A stretch of DNA of 34,772 nucleotides from an uncultured bacterium (GCA_937885075.1 CAKZYZ010000071.1:1-34772), one strand, 5' to 3'. Shown: positions 24,695-32,844, counted from the stretch's first letter. Numbers and translations are program-made. The notes: a model not told the origin generated them from the sequence alone.

Positions 24695-24839
24695 GGGGAT
24701 CAGGTTATCAGGAGATCAGGTCGCCAGGCTTGGCCAACCTGATCTCCTGATCCCCTGATCCCCTGATCCCCTGATCCCCTGATCCCCTGATACCCTGATA
24801 ACCTGATCTCCTGATAACCTGATCCCCTGATCTCCTGAC
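24695..24839. repeat. 8-bp tandem repeat array (NNCCTGAT) with inverted arm
   Basis: Thirteen 8-bp units (AACCTGAT, CTCCTGAT, CCCCTGAT and variants) run from 24736 to 24839. About three units in inverted orientation lie at 24695-24721. ATCAGGAGATCAGGT (24707-24721) pairs perfectly with ACCTGATCTCCTGAT (24737-24751) around a 15-nt loop. The array lies inside the 3' end of the methyltransferase ORF; because 8 is prime to 3, it gives an 8-residue protein period. Confidence 0.9.
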
Positions 24840-25582
24840 TTCCGGCAGACCGCCAGAAGTGAAGAACCGATCGGGAATCCCCCCCGTGAAAACCAGAAAG
24901 CTTCGCTTGCAAATATCTTGGCGAAGAGCCAGTTTATGCCGAATCCAGGAATTTTGAAATTCCAATCGGCGTTATAACTTTTTATGGTCTTATTTACTCC
25001 TTTTGAGATCAGACGAATTACCATAATCAGAGGAAATAATATAGTACAGAAGTAGGAGAGCTTCTCAATCTTCCAGCCCTCTCTTTCCAGTAGTTTTCTC
25101 AGGTGGGTCCGGGTATATCTCCGGCGGTGATGATTGGCAACATCGTGACTGGACCAGAGCCAGGGAAGCGCGGGAACGGTAAGGAGAATTTTACCATCAT
25201 CTTTCAAAATCCGGTGATATTCCCGCAGATGGAGATAATCGTGGTCCAGATGCTCCAATACATCCAGGGAAACAATCAGGGATATCTTATTATCACCCAG
25301 GGGCAGAGACTCTTCTTCCACCAGACAGACCCGGCGGCAGCCGCGGGTCCGGCAATAACCAACGGCCCGGGGGGAGATATCAACCCCGGTCACACTGCCC
25401 AGCTTCTCCAGTTCCTTTAAGGTAGCTCCGGCCCCGCAGCCCACATCAACTATCACGGGCTGTGTTATTCCTCCGATAATCTGTCTCGCCAGACTGAGAA
25501 CAATTTTTCTCCGTCCCACGAACCACCAGTGAGTTTCCGTCGTAGTATCAAAGAGAGAATACAGATTTTCTGCCATCTTCAT
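24716..25582 (-). CDS. Class I SAM-dependent methyltransferase with repeat-derived C-terminal tail
   Basis: 288 residues. ETHWWFVGRRKIV (16-28) is the usual start of a methyltransferase subgroup found in glycan clusters. Motif I is VIVDVGCGAG (43-52), then GVDIS (66-70), LDVLEHLDHD (106-115) and GKILLTVPALPWLW (129-142). A hydrophobic segment near 180-200 (FCTILFPLIMVIRLI) may touch the membrane. The family normally ends near FPIGSSLLAVCRKS (about 236-249). The remaining about 39 residues repeat GDQGIRGS-type units, encoded by the 8-bp array at 24736-24839. The stop codon falls in the inverted arm. ATG 25582 abuts the leader stem-loop repeat with no spacer. Substrate unknown. Confidence 0.83.
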   Translation of the reverse strand: MKMAENLYSLFDTTTETHWWFVGRRKIVLSLARQIIGGITQPVIVDVGCGAGATLKELEKLGSVTGVDISPRAVGYCRTRGCRRVCLVEEESLPLGDNKISLIVSLDVLEHLDHDYLHLREYHRILKDDGKILLTVPALPWLWSSHDVANHHRRRYTRTHLRKLLEREGWKIEKLSYFCTILFPLIMVIRLISKGVNKTIKSYNADWNFKIPGFGINWLFAKIFASEAFWFSRGGFPIGSSLLAVCRKSGDQGIRLSGDQVIRVSGDQGIRGSGDQGIRRSGWPSLAT

Positions 25583-25621
25583 TAAATTAGCTCACTTCGT
25601 TCTCTAATTTAGTTTTGAACC
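25583..25621 (-). repeat. Leader stem-loop repeat (CTAATTTA family), copy upstream of the methyltransferase
   Basis: On the minus strand it starts GGTTCAAAACTAAATTAG and ends AAGTGAGCTAATTTA, directly followed by ATG. TAAATTAG (25583-25590) pairs with CTAATTTA (25604-25611). It matches 870-908 at 36 of 39 positions. Confidence 0.8.
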
Positions 25622-25778
25622 AGAAACTATATAATTCTATCAGACTATTGATTAATATAGTTTCAATAACTTCACCGGAGTATTTTTGCTGAGATAATCT
25701 ATACTACATAAATCCGCGGCAAAGGAGAAATACTTTACCGCAAAATATTTTATTATCCGGGAACCGGACCCAAATCAA

Positions 25779-25808
25779 TTGACACGGTCTTGATTAAATA
25801 TATATTAT
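25779..25808 (+). promoter_or_regulatory. Strong sigma70-type promoter with almost no leader
   Basis: TTGACA (25779-25784), 18-bp spacer, TATTAT (25803-25808). The ATG of the next gene is at 25822, so transcription would begin about 7 nt before it or less. No Shine-Dalgarno fits. A leaderless or near-leaderless mRNA is inferred. Confidence 0.55.
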
Positions 25809-25821
25809 TCCTATCAATACC

Positions 25822-27552
25822 ATGAAACTCCGCTGGATCAATAATCTTGTTCTACTGCTTATCGCCACTCTCCTCGGTCTGGGGTTCTGCGAAGTTGTCG
25901 CCCGCTTGATAACCAAAACCAACGAGGATGGTCAGGCTTACTACGGGAAGCGGCCCCTTCTCCCCTATCATTTCCCGGCAGAGATGGTACGAAAAAAGAT
26001 GGAACATTATTTCAACCGGCAATCCGAAGCTTATGTCGTCGATGATCCCATCTTAGGCTGGACCGTGGGACCAAACCGAACTAACATTGAAGGTATGTAT
26101 CGTTCCAACTCAGCCGGGATCAGGTCCCGCCCCAACGAATATTCCCTCTCTCCCCCGAAAGGAGTTCTTCGAATAGCGCTTTTCGGGGATTCATTTACTC
26201 ACGGAGATGAAGAGCCTTTCGAAAAAACCTGGGGGAAATTTTTAGAAGATGATCTGATTAATGCCGGTATCTCCGCGGAAGTTCTGAATTTCGGTGTCCC
26301 CGGATATGGAATCGGCCAGGCTTATCTCCGATGGAAGTATCAGGGGAAAAAATATTCCCCCCGTATCGTGGTCTTCGGGTTTCAGCCGGAAAATATCAAG
26401 AGAACCGTCAACATCTTCCGTTCTCTCTATAGTCGAAATACCTGGCTGGTATTCTCCAAGCCCCGATTCTTCATCAATAAAGAGGGTAAACTGGAATTAG
26501 TTAACAGTCCGGTTATTCCCCCCCAAGAAGTCGCCGATGTGCTGAAAGATCTGTCTCGATCTCCGCTGGCGGCCCATGAATACTGGTACGCGCCGGATAA
26601 TTACCGCCAATCATTCTGGCTGAAAAGTAGATTTATTTCATTATTATATACTTTTTTTAATGAATATAAACCGCATCCGGGGGGGAGGTACGATCATAGG
26701 CCGGGTCGCCATTACTGGGACCCGGAAGGTGAGCCGATGCGGACCAGCCTGCTGATATTGAAAACATTCGCCCGGGAGGCCCAGGCGGAGGGGGAGATTC
26801 CGATTATCCTTCATATCCCGAAAAAAAATGATCTAAAATACCTGGAGAAAGGCACCCGCCCGGCCCATTATCAGGTTCTGGATGAACTAAAAAAATCAGG
26901 CGTGATGGTGGTGGATCCGGCGCCAGAGATGCAGGGGGAGAGCCGACTCTATAAACACTCTCATTATTCCAGCCGGGGTGGGCGGATTGTGGCCCGGGTC
27001 CTGGCGGACGCGATTACCGGGCTTATAAACAAAAATTTATTCAATGATTCTTTTAAGGGGCAGATCCCTGCCCGGGATCAGCCGGATCCGGCCGATCTCC
27101 TCACCGATAGCTACCGGGAAGGTGAAGATCTTCTGATCGATGTGGGAACAGATAAGGACAAACTGTTCGTAAAAAACGGTTTTTATCACCGGGAGAAATA
27201 TCTCCATCAAACTCCGGTCCGCTGGACCCGGCAGACCGCGGTACTCCGGATTCCTCTCTCCCCGGGAGATAAAACCGAGCCGGTTATCAGTTTTCACATT
27301 GTTGATACCGGAACGCCGCGGGATGAGATCGGTTCGGTAACTATTGCTCTCAATGGAGAAGATCTCGGGAATCTCACACTCCGTCCGGGAGAAAATACCT
27401 ATCAAATGAAACTCTCCGGATCCATCAGAGAACAGGGTATTGCCGCCATGACATTCAGTTCATCCACCTGGCAGCCCAGCCGGGTACCGGGTGTCAAAGA
27501 CTCCCGGGAACTGGGGGTGATGCTGGATTGGGTGAAGGTGGAATACCGATAA
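25822..27552 (+). CDS. Membrane-anchored SGNH-like protein with C-terminal beta domain
   Basis: 576 residues. An N-terminal helix (about 7-25) anchors it with the domain outside. Block I is ALFGDSFTHGDE (Asp123, Ser124); block II is LNFGVPGYGIGQAYLRWKY. Near the end of the domain, YKHSHYSSRGGRIVA (377-391) fits the block V His (His381), but the Asp usually two or three residues before it is replaced (His379). Residues about 440-576 form a beta-rich extra domain (AVLRIPLSPGDKTEPVISFH; VTIALNGEDLGNLTL). The arrangement YxxDPxLGW (ILGWTVGPN) followed by GDSFT is shared with the protein at 31277-32422. A role in acylation or deacylation of an exported polymer is inferred. It has its own promoter and ends before a repeat array. 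Confidence 0.72.
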   Translation: MKLRWINNLVLLLIATLLGLGFCEVVARLITKTNEDGQAYYGKRPLLPYHFPAEMVRKKMEHYFNRQSEAYVVDDPILGWTVGPNRTNIEGMYRSNSAGIRSRPNEYSLSPPKGVLRIALFGDSFTHGDEEPFEKTWGKFLEDDLINAGISAEVLNFGVPGYGIGQAYLRWKYQGKKYSPRIVVFGFQPENIKRTVNIFRSLYSRNTWLVFSKPRFFINKEGKLELVNSPVIPPQEVADVLKDLSRSPLAAHEYWYAPDNYRQSFWLKSRFISLLYTFFNEYKPHPGGRYDHRPGRHYWDPEGEPMRTSLLILKTFAREAQAEGEIPIILHIPKKNDLKYLEKGTRPAHYQVLDELKKSGVMVVDPAPEMQGESRLYKHSHYSSRGGRIVARVLADAITGLINKNLFNDSFKGQIPARDQPDPADLLTDSYREGEDLLIDVGTDKDKLFVKNGFYHREKYLHQTPVRWTRQTAVLRIPLSPGDKTEPVISFHIVDTGTPRDEIGSVTIALNGEDLGNLTLRPGENTYQMKLSGSIREQGIAAMTFSSSTWQPSRVPGVKDSRELGVMLDWVKVEYR

Positions 27553-27565
27553 AATCAAAGAGAAT

Positions 27566-27800
27566 TGGAAACAGGACGATTGCAGACAGGACGATTAAAG
27601 GCAAAAAGGAATGTAGACAGGACGATTAACTGCAAAAAGAAATCTAAGCCGAAGCGAGGTTAATAGTCCTGACTGTAATGGTCCTGTCATAAAAGGGACC
27701 GAGGTAGGGGGCAATAGTCCTGACTGTAATGGTCCTGTCATAAATGAGGCCGAGGTAATGGGGAATCGTCCTGTCCCAAAATCGTCTTGTCAAAGAAATT
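27566..27800. repeat. GACAGGACGATT array, copy c, between convergent genes
   Basis: Starts 18 nt after the stop of the plus-strand gene with ACAGGACGATTGCAGACAGG, then more units separated by CAAAAAGGAATGT. The centre is AAGCCGAAGCGAGG, followed by the opposite sense AATAGTCCTGACTGTAATGG, repeated at 51 bp (27662 and 27713) with GACCGAGGTAGGGGG. From the minus-strand gene's stop the array again reads GACAAGACGATTTTGGGACA. The block is an imperfect large palindrome. Confidence 0.8.
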
Positions 27801-27820
27801 GAGAAGCTATCTGCTATCTA

Positions 27821-29461
27821 TTACATTTTCGGATGAAATTCCAGGAGCCGGATCTTTCTTCCGTCATACTCAATCTCCCGTACCAGACTGAAATCGGAAG
27901 GCAGAGGATCAGCGGTGAGAAGGAAACGGAGGTCCGGATGGATCATATGTAGTTTATAGCTATCCACTTCCAAGTATTTGATCCCTCTTCTTTTCAGATA
28001 TTCCTTGAGCCCGGAGAATTCACCCCAGTAGAATACATTCCAATCGCACCCAGCATAATAACTTATCCCCAGGCGGAACATCATTACCCTCTCCTTTTCG
28101 ATCCCGGGGATGTTGTCTTTCATCCAATTACCCATAATCTTATATTCATAGGGAACACCGATTTTAATGGCTTTGCGGTAGACCACAAACGCGCTGCCGG
28201 CGGCTAAAGCCAGGTAGAATATCCATAACCCGATCAGAAAGATCCGCCTACACCGGGGTTTTCTCCGGCTGAATTCATCGATACTCTCGATAACACCGGC
28301 AAACCCGATCACCGCGAGAGGAATAAAGGGATAAAAATATCTATGCTCGGTCTGCATGATCAGGAATACGCTCAGGGGTGTAAACATCAAGGCCAGATAA
28401 ATGATTTCCGCACGCTGGCCGTTCCGGATGAAGGCGAAAAGAAAGAAAGCTATCAATACGCCGATACCGGTTGCCAGAAGAATAAATAATACCCCCGGGG
28501 GAAGAGAAAGGTAGCGGGCGGTCTTAACGGCTTCATGATATCCATCGATCAGGTTAAACCGGATAATTCCGAAGAAACGGTCCGGATGAGAGATGATCAG
28601 TTCAGCCATACCCATCGGCTTATGATCGGGATCTACATCAGGTATGACCTCCGGATCAAAAAGTGCTTCCATATGCTCAAATATGACCTTACTCTCATTA
28701 ACCCCCCGGCTCTGATCGTAACGAAGTCCGAAATCCTGATAATGGCTGCTGCCACTCAGTTGCCAGTTGCCGGTTACCGAGTGGAGATGTATCCAGAAGG
28801 GTAAGCAGACCAGAATGAATCCGAAGGCTATCAGCAGAGTGCGGATGAATCTCCTCCTCAACGCGCTTAACCGCCATGAACCGGCCAGAAGATTAAATCC
28901 CGCGACCAGGGGGAAAAAGGTAACCCCCAGCGGATGGGTAAGAAAACTTAACCCCAGAAATATTCCGGAAAAGACCGGTAGATAGAGACGGCCGGAAATA
29001 TACGATAGCCAGCCCGCTGCCAGTCCGGAGAGAAGCAGCAGGGTATAGAGTGATTCGGAGAAGGACTCGGTCGAGCCATAGACCATAATGGGGAAGAGAG
29101 CGATCATCAGCCCGGCCATAATTCCGGTGCGGCGCCCGAACATGCTTGAAGCCATAAGATATACCGGGACTACCAGGAGTATCCCCGCCAGACAGGATAT
29201 AAGTTGAGCCGAAAGCAGAAGGTCTCCGGTTAACTGCCAGATTAGTCCGATCATAATCGGATAAAAAGGATGATGAACGGTGTGGGGTAAACCAAACTCG
29301 GTATAACCATGCCCCGTGAAAAGATTACGGGCCAGGGCAATGTAGGTAACACTATCACTTCCGCCGCCGGAATCGATGAAATCAAAAGTAAATAAGGAGA
29401 TCAGCCGGGGGATGAGAGCTAAAAGAATGAGAAAAAATATAATTCGCTTATGACTGGTCAT
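27821..29461 (-). CDS. GT-C (PMT_2-type) membrane glycosyltransferase
   Basis: 546 residues with about ten to twelve hydrophobic segments. The first periplasmic loop has GGGSDSVTYIALARNL (32-47) with the conserved Asp36, and HHPFYPIMIGLIW (63-75), as in ArnT/PMT_2 transferases. These enzymes use polyprenyl-phosphate sugars on the periplasmic side. After the last helix (about 405-425) a soluble C-terminal segment (about 430-546) remains, without TPRs, unlike the two paralogues at 1724-6918. ATG 29461 (MTSHKR) lies 6 nt from a leader stem-loop repeat; no Shine-Dalgarno is visible. The gene is divergent from the 29799-32422 pair and convergent with the SGNH gene. Confidence 0.8.
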   Translation of the reverse strand: MTSHKRIIFFLILLALIPRLISLFTFDFIDSGGGSDSVTYIALARNLFTGHGYTEFGLPHTVHHPFYPIMIGLIWQLTGDLLLSAQLISCLAGILLVVPVYLMASSMFGRRTGIMAGLMIALFPIMVYGSTESFSESLYTLLLLSGLAAGWLSYISGRLYLPVFSGIFLGLSFLTHPLGVTFFPLVAGFNLLAGSWRLSALRRRFIRTLLIAFGFILVCLPFWIHLHSVTGNWQLSGSSHYQDFGLRYDQSRGVNESKVIFEHMEALFDPEVIPDVDPDHKPMGMAELIISHPDRFFGIIRFNLIDGYHEAVKTARYLSLPPGVLFILLATGIGVLIAFFLFAFIRNGQRAEIIYLALMFTPLSVFLIMQTEHRYFYPFIPLAVIGFAGVIESIDEFSRRKPRCRRIFLIGLWIFYLALAAGSAFVVYRKAIKIGVPYEYKIMGNWMKDNIPGIEKERVMMFRLGISYYAGCDWNVFYWGEFSGLKEYLKRRGIKYLEVDSYKLHMIHPDLRFLLTADPLPSDFSLVREIEYDGRKIRLLEFHPKM

Positions 29462-29798
29462 TTCTGTTAAATTAGCACCAACGGCGCTAATCCGGGGAAT
29501 AGAGATTGGAGAATAGGGAATGGTTCTCCAACCCCCATCACATGTTGTCTATTTAAGTAAACCCCGTCTCTCTTATCGGCTGCTTTTAGCCTGCCACACG
29601 ATGGCGACCTGAAGGTCGCCGCTACGAGCACGAGGTGGCCGAGCCCGAGGTGACGGAGTTCAGAAACCTTACCATAATTCTATTGACGCGATACCAAAAA
29701 TATTTTTTGCATTCAAACCGTAACTTCAATATCGCTATGAAAATAGATAACATCACGGGGAAGCGGAAAACCCATTCCCCATTCCCTATTCCCTAAAA
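29462..29798. repeat. Repeat-bearing divergent intergenic region
   Basis: From left: leader stem-loop (29468-29491), GGAGAATAGGGAATGG (about 29509-29524), a hairpin GGCGACCT/AGGTCGCC (29603-29620), CGAGGTGGCCGAGCCCGAGG, and CCCATTCCCCATTCCC (29771-29794), an inverted relative of the first GGGAATGG block. Both divergent promoters must lie here, but no convincing box pair was found. Confidence 0.6.
29468..29491 (-). repeat. Leader stem-loop repeat, copy upstream of the GT-C gene
   Basis: ATTAGC and GCTAAT pair around CACCAACGG-like loop sequence. On the minus strand it reads GATTAGCGCCGTTGGTGCTA then ATTTA, 6 nt before the ATG at 29461. Confidence 0.7.
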
Positions 29799-31265
29799 AT
29801 GATTAAAACAAAAGACAACCTGGAATGGATTATTTACTGGGGACTGGTGATTTTATTCAGCCTGATCCTGATATATCTTATCTGGGCTCCAGCCTATTTC
29901 CCCTCACAGGACGGACCCTCCCACCTCTACAATGCCTGGATCATGACAGAACTGGGCAACCCCGACTATCCTCTGATTAACTCAAGCTACTGCATACGCC
30001 GGGAGTTATTCCCCAACTGGATGGGATACGCGGTCATGTTCTCATTGATGCATATATTTTCTCCGATCACCACCGAGAAACTTTGGCTCACCCTGATTAT
30101 TCTGGGGCTGCCAGCAGGGGTTATATATCTTTCCCGGGCAGTGGCGGCCGGTATTAAGAATCCGAGTGTCCCCTGGTGGACCCTGCTGGGATTCTTCTTT
30201 GCCCTTAACCATCCTCTCTATCGGGGCTTTCAGAATCATGGGATGGGATTAGTTATATTTGTCTTTATTCTGGCTTACTTCTGGAAGAGTAATATTCGGG
30301 GGTGGTCCGTATTCCGGATCCTGATATTAAATCTCCTTCTGACTTCCGCTTACTTATGCCATATAGTTTCATTTATATTGTCATTAACGGCCCTGGTTAT
30401 TCTCCGGCTTTCTTTCCGGGGCAGCATTAAAGATACTCTTCGATTTCTGGCTGGATTGCTTCCCATGGGAATGCTCCTGATTTATTATACCTGCAGTTTT
30501 CCCTCCCGGTATCGATTAGAACTGCCCGGCTGGATTTACCTTAAAAAGGAAGCTTTATATCTGGTGCAGGGTAAAATGCTCAGCGGGTTCAACTATCATG
30601 AAAATTGGTATATCGCCCTTATGGTCCTGCTGGGAATCGGGATTATCAGCAGATCATGGTCTATATTAAAAAACACTACTCCATCGAATCGGGGGGATAA
30701 AAGCAACCGGCTTATAATATTGGTAGTTGTTCTTTTCGGTATATTTTTTATCTCTCCGGACGCGATCGGCGGCGGTAAATATTTAAATATGAGACTTGCT
30801 CTCTATCCCCTCCTCCCTTTAATTGTCTGGCTGAAAACTCCTCGAAATATGCTATTACGAATTCTTCTGATCTGCGCTATCTTCATATTAAACCTGTCTC
30901 ATTTCGAAGAGAACCGGTCAGCCCGGAAACAGATTAACCGGCATTATAATAGGATTATCCATCTGGCAGACAAATTACCGGACCATTGTTTCGTGACAAC
31001 TTCCCGGGACTTTTCTAAATCTAATCAGGATTCAAGACCCATACTGCATGCTATCTCTTATGGAATTATCGGGCGGGATATTGTCAATCTGAGCAATTAC
31101 GAAGCTCGACTGTCTTACTTTCCCATCAGATGGAAGAGAGAGCCCCGGCTTAAATGGCCGATATATTCTCTCACCAGGAGCACGAATGATTACATTATTT
31201 CACCCCTGGATGAGACAGAATTTACGGCAGAATTTTTTTATTCCAAAATCGTGACAAATAAATAA
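29799..31265 (+). CDS. Polytopic membrane protein, possibly GT-C-like
   Basis: 488 residues. I do not recognise a named family. At least nine hydrophobic segments are visible, such as IIYWGLVILFSLILIYLIW (11-29), LWLTLIILGLPAGVIYL (95-111) and LIILVVVLFGIFFI near residue 306-319. After the first helix comes PAYFPSQDGPSHLYNAW, whose Asp sits where GT-C transferases have their catalytic acid; GGKYLNMRLALYPLLPLIVW further on resembles the later helices of the same group. A soluble tail (about 375-488) follows. ATG 29799 is preceded by AAAA and no Shine-Dalgarno. It is followed after 11 nt by an SGNH gene, so the two are likely one transcript: a membrane transferase paired with a surface esterase or acyltransferase. 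Confidence 0.65.
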   Translation: MIKTKDNLEWIIYWGLVILFSLILIYLIWAPAYFPSQDGPSHLYNAWIMTELGNPDYPLINSSYCIRRELFPNWMGYAVMFSLMHIFSPITTEKLWLTLIILGLPAGVIYLSRAVAAGIKNPSVPWWTLLGFFFALNHPLYRGFQNHGMGLVIFVFILAYFWKSNIRGWSVFRILILNLLLTSAYLCHIVSFILSLTALVILRLSFRGSIKDTLRFLAGLLPMGMLLIYYTCSFPSRYRLELPGWIYLKKEALYLVQGKMLSGFNYHENWYIALMVLLGIGIISRSWSILKNTTPSNRGDKSNRLIILVVVLFGIFFISPDAIGGGKYLNMRLALYPLLPLIVWLKTPRNMLLRILLICAIFILNLSHFEENRSARKQINRHYNRIIHLADKLPDHCFVTTSRDFSKSNQDSRPILHAISYGIIGRDIVNLSNYEARLSYFPIRWKREPRLKWPIYSLTRSTNDYIISPLDETEFTAEFFYSKIVTNK

Positions 31266-31276
31266 AATAATCCCGG

Positions 31277-32422
31277 ATGAAAAAGAATCCTCAATTAATA
31301 TCCCGATTGAAGTATATCTTCTTTGCCCTGATAATCACTCTGGTGCTCTTCACATCTCTGGAGGGATTTTGCAGCCTGATATTCTCTTTCCTGCAATTTG
31401 AGAGGTCAGAGATAGTAGCGGAAAGAATTCACACGGAATACGATCCCTTGCTGGGCTGGATTAATAAGCCTGATCTATATATCAAGGATATGTACGGCCC
31501 GGATAAATATTTCCAGACCAACTCACATCGTTTCCGGAATAGCCATAATTTTTCTTCCGGCATCCCGGCCGGGAAAAGACGCTGGATATGCTGCGGGGAC
31601 TCCTTCACTCTGGGCTACGGAGTGGATAATGATAATACCTGGCCGGCTTTATTATCATCCATCGCCCCGGATGTAGAGACTGTCAATATGGGACAGGGTG
31701 GATACGGGATAGACCAGGCTTATCTCTGGTTCATGCGGGACGGCGTCAAACTGCAATACGATCTTCTAATTTTCGCGTTTATTTCAGCTGATCTGACCCG
31801 AGCCATCAGCCCTAAATTCAGGGACTATTCCAAACCACTATTATCGGTGGAGGATGGCAAGATCATTAAGAATAATATTCCAGTGCCTAGGCCCGGATTC
31901 ATCGCTCTGCATCTACCTAAATTTGAATCAGCTATTAACTCGTTAAGAGTAACCACACTGGTACATGCCTTAATCGATATGCTGAAGAAATCCGACCATG
32001 CCCCCCGGGGAAATAAAGACGAACCGGTCAAGCGGGTGAAAAAGCTGACCTCAGCGATATTTGAATCTCTGTATAATTATAATAAACAGGAGAATCGAAG
32101 AGTCATATTTGTATATCTTCCGACTCAGCCGGAATACAAAGATAACATAAGAACCCGGATTTTGAGGAGTTTCCTCTCTGCTCAGGCGAAAGAAAACGGA
32201 TGGTTCTTAATTGACCTCTTCGATGATTTCCGCGGACTGGAGCCGGGAGATCTTCCTGAGTTATTTTTCCAGAGAGACATCCCCGGTTATAAGGCATCCA
32301 AGGGTCATTATACCGAAAAAGGGAATCAATATATCGCGGAACTTATCATAAATAAGATCGCCGATAATCCGGAGACAAGGGGACTACTGTTACCTGAATT
32401 CCAAATCACAGACTCTCAGTAA
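31277..32422 (+). CDS. Membrane-anchored SGNH-like protein
   Basis: 381 residues with one N-terminal transmembrane helix (about 13-40). Conserved segments: DPLLGWINKPD (57-67), CCGDSFTLGYGVD (106-118, Asp108, Ser109), VNMGQGGYGIDQAYLWFM (block II), and KGHYTEKGNQYIAELI (342-357, His344). The Asp normally just before the catalytic His is Lys342, as in the protein at 25822-27552. The shared DPxLGW and GYGIxQAYL segments show these two are paralogues. Periplasmic or surface O-acyl transfer or hydrolysis is the best guess, supported by pairing with the membrane protein upstream. The ATG at 31277 lies 11 nt after the previous stop. The 3' end is followed by a GACAGGACGATT array. Confidence 0.72.
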   Translation: MKKNPQLISRLKYIFFALIITLVLFTSLEGFCSLIFSFLQFERSEIVAERIHTEYDPLLGWINKPDLYIKDMYGPDKYFQTNSHRFRNSHNFSSGIPAGKRRWICCGDSFTLGYGVDNDNTWPALLSSIAPDVETVNMGQGGYGIDQAYLWFMRDGVKLQYDLLIFAFISADLTRAISPKFRDYSKPLLSVEDGKIIKNNIPVPRPGFIALHLPKFESAINSLRVTTLVHALIDMLKKSDHAPRGNKDEPVKRVKKLTSAIFESLYNYNKQENRRVIFVYLPTQPEYKDNIRTRILRSFLSAQAKENGWFLIDLFDDFRGLEPGDLPELFFQRDIPGYKASKGHYTEKGNQYIAELIINKIADNPETRGLLLPEFQITDSQ

Positions 32423-32427
32423 AATTA

Positions 32428-32600
32428 CAGACAGGACGATTAAAAGCAAAAAGAAATTTAGACAGGACCATTACAGGCAGGACGATTAAAAGACAAAAAG
32501 AAATTTAGGCAGGACCATTACAGGCAGGATGATTAATGGACAAAAAGAAATAAAAGCCGAAGCGAGGATAATGGTCCTGCCTGCAATGGTCCTGCCATAA
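32428..32600 (+). repeat. GACAGGACGATT array, copy d, between convergent genes
   Basis: Three units of about 47 bp, each with (A/G)CAGGAC(C/G)ATTA twice and a CAAAAAGAAAT spacer, start 8 nt after the stop of 31277-32422. They are followed by AAGCCGAAGCGAGGATAATG and the opposite sense GGTCCTGCCTGCAATGGTCC. Same order as 27566-27800. Confidence 0.8.
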
Positions 32601-32630
32601 AAAAGGGGATGAGGGAGAGGAAGGGGAGAA

Positions 32631-32800
32631 AGACTGAACATCGAACAAAAGACTGAACATTCAACGTTCAACCAGCCGTCGCTAAAGCTATGGCGGGCAG
32701 GCTGCTCAACCCCGCAAAGCGGGGCAAGCTTCGAATTTACCCCCCTTCGGGGGGCGTCGAACAGACAAAATAATCAGAGTAATCTGTGTAATTGTGGACT
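32631..32800. repeat. Composite repeats with two GC hairpins
   Basis: GACTGAACATTCAACGTTC (32631-32672), GTCGCTAAAGCTATGGCGGG (32678 onward), hairpin CCCCGCAAAGCGGGG (32710-32724), hairpin CCCCCCTTCGGGGGG (32740-32754), then the uninterrupted R2 repeat AATCAGAGTAATCTGTGTAA (32772-32799). No gene lies in 32423-32932. Confidence 0.7.
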
Positions 32801-32844
32801 AAAAAGGGGCCGCGGCGGGGGAAACAATTAGTGCAAATTAGTGT

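Noticed and set aside
24736-24839. Possible CRISPR array
   Set aside because: Units are contiguous 8-bp repeats with no spacers, and no cas gene is near. The 8782-8906 and 32428-32600 arrays likewise lack unique spacers.
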